From the NCBI GenBank assembly GCA_032158295.1, contig JASTWB010000035.1, forward strand, positions 1 to 64,000: a DNA stretch of 64,000 nucleotides. The letters are read 5' to 3'. Below the pieces are notes generated by a model that saw only the letters and a list, made by a program, of their open reading frames with translations, did not search any database and was not told where the DNA came from. Positions within the stretch are counted from its first letter, which is position 1; each line of letters begins with the position of its first letter. The stretch comes from Pycnopodia helianthoides (taxonomy: Eukaryota > Echinodermata > Asteroidea > Forcipulatida > Asteriidae). Both the position numbers and the translations under genes were made by a program. This document shows positions 55,965 through 64,000 of the stretch, piece after piece.

Positions 55965-56270
55965 CATGTTATGGCACAGATTATGGTCATTAGTCAACTC
56001 ACAGCCACTCATAAACTACTTCTGATTATTCAGGTTATGGTCATAAGTCAACTCACAGCCACTCATAAACTACTTCTGATTATTCAGGTTATGGTCATTA
56101 GTCAACTCACAGCCACTCATAAACTACTTCTGATTATTCAGGTTATGGTCATTAGTCAACTCACAGCCACTCATAAACTACTTCTGATTATTCAGGTTAT
56201 GGTCATTAGTCAACTCACAGCCACTCATAAACTACTTCTGATTATTCAGGTTATGGTCATAAGCCAACTC
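55965..56270 (+). repeat. 54-bp tandem array, about 5.5 units
   Basis: Unit GATTATTCAGGTTATGGTCA followed by TTAGTCAACTCACAGCCACT and CATAAACTACTTCT. The units are almost identical. As 54 is a multiple of three, one plus-strand frame stays open as an 18-residue repeat (V-M-V-I-S-Q-L-T-A-T-H-K ...), but it lacks a proper ATG and I do not call it a gene. Confidence 0.95.
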
Positions 56271-56463
56271 ACTACCACTACAATACATTCGGGTTTTGAT
56301 TTGTGAGGCAAACCTTAACTTTATAAACAAACTAGTAAGGGTTATCCAGGGTAAACAACAAATAAACAAGTTTAAAATTTTGCAGCTTGAATTTTTTTTC
56401 TGTGACATATATTTATTGAATAAACTGTGGATGTTTTATGTTTCGAATGTTTTTTTCTTGAAG

Positions 56464-56574
56464 ATGCTGCTCTCAAGTTTCTTGAAGGTGCTGCTCTCAA
56501 GTCGCTCACCATCAGTACATCTAAAAGAAAAAAATAACTACTTCAAGGGGAGAAGAAATCCGCAACGCTGAGGG
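56464..56574 (+). pseudogene. Exon-like module 5 with internal duplication
   Basis: TCTTGAAGGTGCTGCTCTCAAG-type sequence occurs twice in tandem (about 56455 and 56478), then the module continues to CAACGCTGAGG before GTAAGC. A TAA interrupts the frame open in module 1. Confidence 0.35.
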
Positions 56575-56589
56575 TAAGCATTGCATTTT

Positions 56590-58555
56590 GATAGACATAC
56601 CCATGACGGCACAAGTTGTACTCGTTAGTAAACTCAATACTTAACTCAAACCACTGCTAGTCATACCCATGACGGCACAAGTCGTACTCAATAGTCGACT
56701 CAATACTAGACTCATCATACTTAAGACGGCACAAGTTGTGTTCTATCAGTAAGCTCACTGCTACACATGTCATACCTATGACGGCACAAGTTGTGTTCTA
56801 TCAGTAAGCTCACTGCTACACTTGTCATACCTGTGACGGCACAAGTTGTGTTCTATCAGTAAGCTCACTGCTACACTTGTCATACCTATGACATCTACAA
56901 GTTGTGTTCTATCAGTAAGCTCACTACTACACTTGTCATACCTATGACGGTACAAGTTGTGTTCTATTAGTAAGCTCACTGCTACACTTGTCATACCTAT
57001 GACGGCACAAGTTGTGTTCTATCAGTAAGCTCACTGCTACACTTGTCATACCTGTGACGGCACAAGTTGTGTTCTATCAGTAAGCTCACTGCTACACTTG
57101 TCATACCTATGACGGCACAAGTTGTGTTCTATCAGTAAGCTTACTGCTACACTTGTCATACCTGTGACGGCACAAGTTGTGTTCTATCAGTAAGCTCACT
57201 GCTACACTTGTCATACCTATGACGGCACAAGTTGTGTTCTATCAGTAAGCTCACTGCTACACTTGTCATACCTATGACGGCACAAGTTGTGTTCTATCAG
57301 TAAGCTCACTGCTACACTTGTCATACCTGTGACGGCACAAGTTGTGTTCTATCAGTAAGCTCACTGCTACACTTGTCATACATGTGACGGCACAAGTTGT
57401 GTTCTATCAGTAAGCTCACTGCTGCACTTGTCATACCTGTGACGGCACAAGTTGTGTTCTATCAGTAAGCTCACTGCTACACTTGTCATACCTGTGACGG
57501 CACAAGTTGTGTTCTATCAGTAAGCTCACTGCTACACTTGTCATACCTATGACATCTACAAGTTGTGTTCTATCAGTAAGCTCACTACTACACTTGTCAT
57601 ACCTATGACGGCACAAGTTGTGTTCTATTAGTAAGCTCACTGCTACACTTGTCATACCTGTGACGGCACAAGTTGTGTTCTATCAGTAAGCTCACTGCTA
57701 CACTTGTCATACCTGTGACGGCACAAGTTGTGTTCTATCAGTAAGCTCACTGCTACACTTGTCATACCTATGACGGCACAAGTTGTGTTCTATCAGTAAG
57801 CTTACTGCTACACTTGTCATACCTGTGACGGCACAAGTTGTGTTCTATCAGTAAGCTCACTGCTACACTTGTCATACCTATGACGGCACAAGTTGTGTTC
57901 TATCAGTAAGCTCACTGCTACACTTGTCATACCTATGACGGCACAAGTTGTGTTCTATCAGTAAGCTCACTGCTACACTTGTCATACCTGTGACGGCACA
58001 AGTTGTGTTCTATCAGTAAGCTCACTGCTACACTTGTCATACATGTGACGGCACAAGTTGTGTTCTATCAGTAAGCTCACTGCTGCACTTGTCATACCTG
58101 TGACGGCACAAGTTGTGTTCTATCAGTAAGCTCACTGCTACACTTGTCATACCTATGACGGCACAAGTTGTGTTCTATCAGTAAGCTTACTGCTAACACT
58201 TGTCATACCTGTGACGGCACAAGTTGTGTTCTATCAGTAAGCTCACTGCTACACTTGTCATACCTATGACGGCACAAGTTGTGTTCTATCAGTAAGCTCA
58301 CTGCTACACTTGTCATACCTATGACGGCACAAGTTGTGTTCTATCAGTAAGCTCACTGCTACACTTGTCATACCTGTGACGGCACAAGTTGTGTTCTATC
58401 AGTAAGCTCACTGCTACACTTGTCATACATGTGACGGCACAAGTTGTGTTCTATCAGTAAGCTCACTGCTGCACTTGTCATACCTGTGACGGCACAAGTT
58501 GTGTTCTATCAGTAAGCTCACTGCTACACTTGTCATACCTGTTACGGCACAAGTT
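56590..58555 (+). repeat. 55-bp tandem array, about 32 regular units
   Basis: Unit ATGACGGCACAAGTTGTG, TTCTATCAGTAAGCTCAC, TGCTACACTTGTCATACCT. The first three or so copies (56598-56770) are diverged. Marker variants recur at exact multiples: GACATCTACAAG at 56889 and 57549; AAGCTTACTG at 57139, 57799 and 58184; CATGTGACGG near 57380, 58042 and 58427. So a 660-bp (12-unit) block was duplicated and a 385-bp (7-unit) part copied again. Confidence 0.96.
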
Positions 58556-58689
58556 CTAGCCTCTAGTAAAATGACACAATGTAGGTGAGAGATAGGTATG
58601 TGCTGTATGACAAACCATGCCATTATTTTTTGCTGTAGAATTGTGGAAACTGTAAGTTAACACTTAATCTCTATTCACCATTTTTAAAG

Positions 58690-58817
58690 GTATACCCAGT
58701 CCCAATCTTCACAATTCAAGCCTGTTCATCTACCAGAGGATGGTTGATTCTAAGAGTATCTGGTTCATACATCGCCTGATTGCTGTAAACAACTTAATCA
58801 TACATTGTAAATGTTAA
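58690..58817 (+). CDS. Possible terminal exon of the array locus
   Basis: After ATTTTTAAAG, a frame entered in phase 1, which fits a module ending in phase 1, stays open for about 42 codons (I-P-S-P-N-L-H-N-S-S-L ... W-F-I-H-R-L-I-A-V-N-N) to TAA 58815. The acceptor is mediocre and no family is recognised. Long A+T-rich sequence follows. Confidence 0.25.
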
Positions 58818-58819
58818 CC

Positions 58820-60439
58820 GATCAGACCATCACTTTTTTAAATTCATTGGTTGAACCTTTCCCTGCATTGATCCTTAAATGTCTTCCCTGAACCGACCCT
58901 TCTTTGTCTCGCCAAGTTAATTAGTTTGTTTTTAAACTGTTTTTCAAACGTTTTGCCTTTTATTTTTTAAACTGTGAAAAAGAGATTTTTAATTGTTCTC
59001 TGAAAATCCTTTATCGAGATAATTACACCTTAATTGCCGAGAACACAATGGCCTTTTTTATACCAATTCAAGTGTCCAATGGAAGACTGTTACTGTACTA
59101 AGAAGGACTTCATGTTCAAATTTTTCAATGACAACAGTCACTCTTTTCTTTGTCTTTAAAAGATTTTTTAAACTAGCATGGTTGTTTGACATTAATATCA
59201 TTTCAGTAATTCAAAATGAGAAATAAGTTTAACATTCATTGAACATTATTTATTTATCAACCAATCTTTAAAATTATCTTTACACATCATACCACTCAAA
59301 GCATCAACATTATGTTTTAGGATCCATGTGAGAATGCACTTGAGATATGTAAAAATTCCAATGGTTCTGATACATTTGATACATTTGATACAAGACAATT
59401 CCAATTCCCATTCCATCAACTACAGTTCCAATGAATAAGTATTTACACTATTAGATAAGTCATAATTTAATTTGAGTATGCTTCACACACTAAATACATG
59501 TTCTAGACTTAACTGTTATTTTTCTTACGAGTTGTTTCGTTATAAAAAATATCTACAGTAATTTATGTTTATTTTCTAAACTAGTACCTCAATTCTGGGC
59601 CCAATTTCTTACAGTTACTGGTACAGCAAATATTGCAAGCATTTTTGTTTTTACTTAGCTACTTTTTGTGCTAAAGAAGCTGTACGAAATTTGGCCCTGC
59701 ACAAATGAAGGATAGTAAATATTAAGTTAAAGTAGCATTTTTATGACAACCACAAGGTTAATGTATTTTATGGTTATAATACATTTGTTCGATAAACATT
59801 TATATTTGTATTGATAAAAAAATTGAACATTGACATTTTTGTATACACTTCCAAGTTCATTTCAATCAGCTATAGTTTTTAATGAATAAGTATGTACACA
59901 ATTGGACAAGTCATAATAGTGAATTTAATTTAATTTAAAAACTCAATGAAGAAATGTTGAAGCTTAATTTTTACCCATGCTCCTACCAGAATTGCCTGTA
60001 ATTTTCATCATTTGTAAATTTTAATTGGCATACCTAAATTCAGTAGTATTTTTGCTATAACCACACAGTTATGTATAACATTTATCTACACTTTTATATA
60101 CATGAATTATTCTAAAACACAGCAATTACTGTGAAGTTCATATTATCACTTTGGACTGATTTGATTTGGATTATTTCACAAAGTTCAGAAAGTTTGAAAG
60201 TTCAGAAAAGTATATGATTTCTTTCATAGGTTTGAAATTGGAATTATTTAGTTTAAAGTCCATTGAACATGTGTTTTATAACTGCTCATTAGAAATAACC
60301 ATTTACATGTAGCTCATATCACCCTGCCATCAAAAGTATCAACTGAAGTGTGTGGTATCAGCTGAAATATATCTGAGTAGTCTGATTTTGATTATGTTGG
60401 TGAAACCTTTGAATAGACATAATCGGTGGGTGTACAATG
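58820..60439. other. A+T-rich stretch; MITE relative at 59598-59698
   Basis: No coding frame. At 59598-59698 GGGCCCAATTTCTTACAG and, inverted, CTGTACGAAATTTGGCCC mark a diverged relative of the 27040-27232 element. Confidence 0.55.
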
Positions 60440-60492
60440 TAAACAAACCAAGCAAGCAAGGTGCGCTGTGCATTGCTTGCTTGGTTTGTTTA
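60440..60492. ncRNA. Perfect 20-bp hairpin, possible small-RNA stem
   Basis: AAACAAACCAAGCAAGCAA at 60441-60459 pairs exactly with 60473-60491, plus a T-A pair outside. The loop is 13 bases. The arms are perfectly matched and the total is about 53 bases, shorter than usual animal miRNA precursors. It could also be a recent inverted repeat or a MITE core. No expression evidence. Confidence 0.35.
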
Positions 60493-61328
60493 AAGTCTGA
60501 TTTGAATTTCATTCTCTATTATATAAATTATTTGTAGATTTCAACAAACTGACAAATCTTTTCTCATTTCATCTTAAAATTAATGTACAAGTGAGCAATA
60601 ATTATGATTGACAATTCCATTAAAATTGTGTACATCCACAGTATCAAATGATGTGTGAGGTATCAGCTGAATTATTAGTCTCATTTTTGATTATATCGGT
60701 GAAAGCTTTGTGGTTCACACTACCTGAAACTTTTGAATTTAGGCCTACTAGTTTTTAGACATTTGGTCACAATAAATTTATTATATAATTTACAAAATTA
60801 TTTCTCAAGTAACATTTCTCAAGACCTTTCAAAGTGAGTCTCAAAACTTAAGTTTCCAATCACTTATAATGTACAAAGTCTAATTCACATTTCATTTTCT
60901 ATTATATTTGTAGATTTGTCAATAGGTATACAATTTTTCTCTCATTTATATTTAATTTTAAAGACTGCGACTGTGCAAGTGAGCAATAATTATGACTTAA
61001 AATTCCACCAAGTCCAGTTATTTACAAGCAATTTTGTTTCGTTTAAAATTCCTGCTGTATACCTTCTTCATTCATTTACCTCCATTTTAAATCAAAAACC
61101 CTTGTAGAACTTCCCAATATCCCTTCGTGTTTATTTTATTAAATGGACTATAATTATTTGGGAGAGGGTGGTTCAAATGTTGTTATAGAAACACACAACG
61201 TTAGTCTAAAATGTACAATTCAAACCACCACCAATCCTGGTATAACATCGCTTTATATAATTATTATCGTTGGCTTCCGGGGGCGCATGTAGGTCAAGTC
61301 ACGCACTGCTCGATATGAAAGCGTTAAA
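60493..61328. other. A+T-rich stretch, no gene seen
   Basis: Short repeated phrases such as TATCAGCTGAA and TGTAGATTT recur between about 60350 and 60920, suggesting an old duplication. No coding frame. Confidence 0.4.
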
Positions 61329-61577
61329 GGCACTGTACACGTTTGGTAATTACTCAAAATATATATTAGCATTGATAGTATAACACATTGTGAGAAACGG
61401 CTCCTTCTGAAGTAAAGAGGTAATTTTTCACTAAAATAATAAAAGACTTCAGCTGAAGCCTTTTATTCCTATCTGAAAGCACACAAATTTGTGTTTTTTC
61501 TTTCATCGTTTTCTTATGTTGGGATACACCAAGTAAGAATACTGGTCTTTGACAATTACCAAACGTGTTTAGTGCCT
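61329..61577. mobile_element. 249-bp TIR element, TTAAA family
   Basis: Ends GGCACTGTACACGTTTGGTAA and, inverted, GGCACTAAACACGTTTGGTAA. TTAAA flanks it (61324-61328 and 61578-61582). Same family as 27734-28066, with an internal GACTTCAGCTGAAG palindrome-like stretch. Non-autonomous. Confidence 0.9.
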
Positions 61578-61879
61578 TTAAAGGGACATTGATAGAAAAA
61601 GAAAATCACCATATTATTATGACATGTGCCACATTTTTATGACTATTATAGTTATGAGTATTTTTGTATGTCTCATGAATTGACACATAGAGCAATTGAC
61701 ACACGTCATAACTATGACATGATTATCTATACTTGTTACTCAGATTACTAGGTCATTACGAGATTTAATGAGATATAGGCCTAAGTCATAAATATGAGTT
61801 ATATAATATACAAACAAATTCATCGTATCCCTTTAATGTTTCCGTGCTCTCTGAATATGGCTACTGTACTTTTTTGTCG

Positions 61880-62089
61880 GTTTGTTGTTTGCACGTGTAC
61901 GGGGCGCACACGCGTGTGCAGTGATTGGACGGCTCGGAGGTTACACCTGTTATCGTGACGTCGTCATGACCAATTAAAGGCCGTTTCAATACATGTGGAT
62001 CGGGCTTCGTGTGCGCCCTGCAAACCGTGCGTGCCGCACATCACACAGTGGTTGTATTCAAATCATTGCTGTTTGCTGTTGAGCATCGT
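61880..62089 (+). promoter_or_regulatory. Promoter-like CpG-rich segment
   Basis: CpG-rich sequence with GCACGTGT, GTGATTGGACGG (inverted CCAAT box), GTGACGTCGTCATGACCAAT (CRE-like plus CCAAT) and CGTGCGTGCCGC. It ends at the ATG of the following candidate exon. No TATA. This is the strongest promoter-like stretch of the window by composition. Confidence 0.5.
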
Positions 62090-62236
62090 ATGGCATGTAT
62101 GGAGGCAGTGTGCGTTCGTGAGACGAAATTCATCTCTTCACCGTTACTGACTGAGGAGAGAGTTGCGGTTATGTGTCGCCAGTGTTTGCCGAGTAACTTG
62201 GTAATCATGCAAGATTATCGGAGAAGACCAGAGAAT
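62090..62236 (+). CDS. Candidate first coding exon
   Basis: From ATG 62090, 49 codons run to a GTAAAT donor-like site at 62237. The peptide (M-A-C-M-E-A-V-C-V-R-E-T-K-F ... L-T-E-E-R-V-A-V-M-C-R-Q-C-L-P) contains a C-x2-C pair and reads like real protein, but I recognise no family. It ends in phase 0, as 63127-63264 begins. The upstream segment is promoter-like. Confidence 0.4.
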
Positions 62237-62689
62237 GTAAATGTAGGTACCCTTAACAAAAATGTGGGGTTTTTTTACTTGAAGTTGAAGTAGCCTTTTG
62301 ACGTGATTGAAAATGTTTGTCGTTGATCAATCATGACAATGGATTAGCCTTATTAAAGAGCCTGAACACATTTGCTCAAACTAGTCACTACCTCCATGGT
62401 CATAGTATATATAGACATAATGAATAAGCGAGTTCGGCATTCCGACTGCGCATGTCCGAGATTTACTGGGTGAGAGTTCATTCGGGATAAACATTGGCAC
62501 ACGCGTACTAGCTCAGTGCACAAACACACGTTGTTCTTATGGCGCACCTGGATAGATGGCAGGCTTTCTCGGAAAATAAGTTAGTTGTTAATATATATAT
62601 ATATTCCTTTACATGCTTTAAGCAGGGTTTTCCAACTAAATTGTATTTTGTGAGGCATTAAACAACGAAATTTTGCTCAAATGTAGCTG

Positions 62690-62800
62690 AGAAAAGCGAG
62701 TATTCGGGACCCCTTTGGTCAACACTAGGCACCGGGGGCCGCCGCGGCCCGGCAGGGGCCCCGTTCGTTGTCGTACACCACTAAAAACACGGAGAAGTAA
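62690..62800. other. GC-rich spike within intron-like sequence
   Basis: GGGGGCCGCCGCGGCCCGG at about 62732 is a near-palindromic GC spike in A+T-rich surroundings. A frame through it (N-T-R-H-R-G-P-P-R-P-G-R-G) has no ATG start. I cannot assign it. Confidence 0.3.
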
Positions 62801-63126
62801 ATCAACTCCAGAAATCAAAGACGATTTTATTGATATTTTGACTTTAAAAAAGGAAGGAAATTTGAATGTCAACTCTTTGAAACTATATTTGTTTGTGACT
62901 GAAGTAGAATTGGAAGTCATTGGACACCTTTTTGTGTTTATTTTTCTGCTCGATGATAAAATTCTCTCCATTTTTGTTTTCTTGAAAGCAATTTTTTAAA
63001 TGAAAAGTTAAAGTATTGTCTTGCTATTGAATCCAGAACTTATTAATAATGTTAGTTGTGGGCTGGTTTTTACTAAATATTTGGCAAGTTATTTTGATAG
63101 AACTTTTGGTTTATTTATTTTTTTAG

Positions 63127-63264
63127 CCAATGAGGATTTGTGCTGCATTGAATTGTGTAAATAGCACGTTTCAGCTTAGTGGAAAGCTTTGTTTTGCAAC
63201 GAACATGGTTGCAACTTCGGAAGAGGACGGTGTACCTGTAGCCCACCCTTCATACTTTTCCAGG
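63127..63264 (+). CDS. Candidate exon resembling a THAP-type start
   Basis: After TTTTTTTAG, CCAATG opens a frame M-R-I-C-A-A-L-N-C-V-N-S-T-F-Q-L that ends in phase 0 at GTAAAA (63265). C-x4-C followed by N-S/G-T-Y/F-x-L recalls the start of an invertebrate THAP-like protein group, but no later THAP residues follow in this exon. It could be a second exon of the 62090 gene or its own first coding exon. Moderate to low certainty. Confidence 0.35.
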
Positions 63265-63269
63265 GTAAA

Positions 63270-64000
63270 AAAAGGTGACATCAACTAAAGTTACAAGGAG
63301 ATTTAAATCATCTCCTCGCAAGTCTGGACCATGTTGAATGAGCTATAGGAAGACTCAAATGCTTCCAAATTATCAAACATTTTGCCCATCACACTACTCC
63401 CCCTGATTGATCAAATCTTCATCATTTATGCAGCAATCACTAATCTGTCACCCCCACTTGTAACATAAGTCATCCTGAGAAAAGTAAATGTTAAAGTTTC
63501 AATTTCTGTAAGATTTTGCCAAAGTATGGCATGTGCAATTTATTCATAAAAGAACAAAACAGTTATAAAAACATACAGTTCAATCTGCAGCAAAACAAGT
63601 AGGCACAAAATGCATCTAATTGCTACTTATTGCATACAACATGCACATTACCTCTTACCAAATTAAGGATTATATCTTATGCTTCCTTATGGCCGCTCTA
63701 GTGTGTACAAAAAGTTATTTATATTGTACTATATTTTTACATTTCTATTTATATAATTATATTTAACATACACATTAAAGGAAATCATTTTCTGTAACGG
63801 CCTTCAAATGTGTGCATTATTTTCTTAAGATTTTTTCCTTGTGATAACTTTGTTGTAAACATGTACATTCACTAAACATCATGGATTTCAATGAAAAATT
63901 GTTAATATTTTTGCCAATCCCATGTCAGTATTTATCTATAGACAGTATTAACCATAATACTTAACAAAGTCAGGAAAAATAAACAATTTTTTTTAACACG
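63270..64000. other. No gene seen to the window end
   Basis: A+T-rich sequence without recognisable frames or repeats. Confidence 0.45.

Noticed and set aside
56590..58555. CRISPR array with 55-bp period
   Set aside because: No spacer diversity; simple tandem satellite.
56776..58623. Minus-strand ORFs repeating one peptide over the 55-bp array
   Set aside because: Frame rotates each unit and stops recur; repeat artefact.

Overview
This window is eukaryotic and looks like an invertebrate deuterostome genome, most likely an echinoderm and perhaps a sea star. That call is inference. It rests on gene-poor A+T-rich DNA without CpG loss, short exons with GT..AG borders, many short inverted-repeat elements (several with clear target-site duplications), APE-type LINE relics, THAP-like exons and a P2X7-intracellular-domain-like gene. 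There are no long intact reading frames. Nearly all of the window is repeats, tandem arrays, transposon remnants and isolated exons.

Layout. 1-1860: unique DNA with an inverted-repeat pair and a long (AT)n tract. 1861-14620: a satellite of eleven ~1.15 kb units. Each unit is packed with dyad-symmetric words (about nine TGACGTCA, GTCACGTGAC, a hairpin of two ETS-type sites, an 18-bp palindrome) and one CTCF-like core; units 4-9 alternate as a 2,309-bp dimer. 14621-15330: a scrambled copy at the right edge. 16335-26790 and 27262-33375: two colinear copies of a tandem segmental duplication, separated by different insertions. Each copy supplies the empty site for an element in the other. The duplicated unit has paired NF-kappaB-like sites before a short exon-like ORF that is open in copy B and broken in copy A. 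Copy B also has a further cluster of kappaB-like sites.

33387-34983: a decayed LINE. 35420-36471: a frameshifted THAP-domain gene or pseudogene and a possible downstream exon. 38656-40976, minus strand: a three-exon gene for a P2X7-intracellular-domain-like protein with phase-compatible introns but frameshifts in exon 2. 44180-45109: a long nested inverted repeat with ~280-bp arms.

43.3-58.8 kb: an unusual locus in which candidate exons with good splice-like borders lie between, and partly inside, four tandem arrays: 256-bp units (15 copies, five-monomer higher-order repeat, many AGGTCA half-sites), 70-bp units (16 copies, partly as 140-bp dimers), 54-bp units, and 55-bp units (about 32 copies, 660-bp higher-order repeat). 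The last three arrays share a TGACGGCACAAG-like core. Reading frames are not kept between exon copies, so a non-coding transcript or a decayed gene is more likely than a working protein gene. 61.9-63.3 kb: a promoter-like segment with two phase-compatible candidate exons.

The best candidates for something undescribed are the satellite of regulatory-type palindromes, the kappaB-linked tandem duplication, and the exon-plus-array locus. All readings are by eye: identities and copy numbers are hand counts, and no database was searched.
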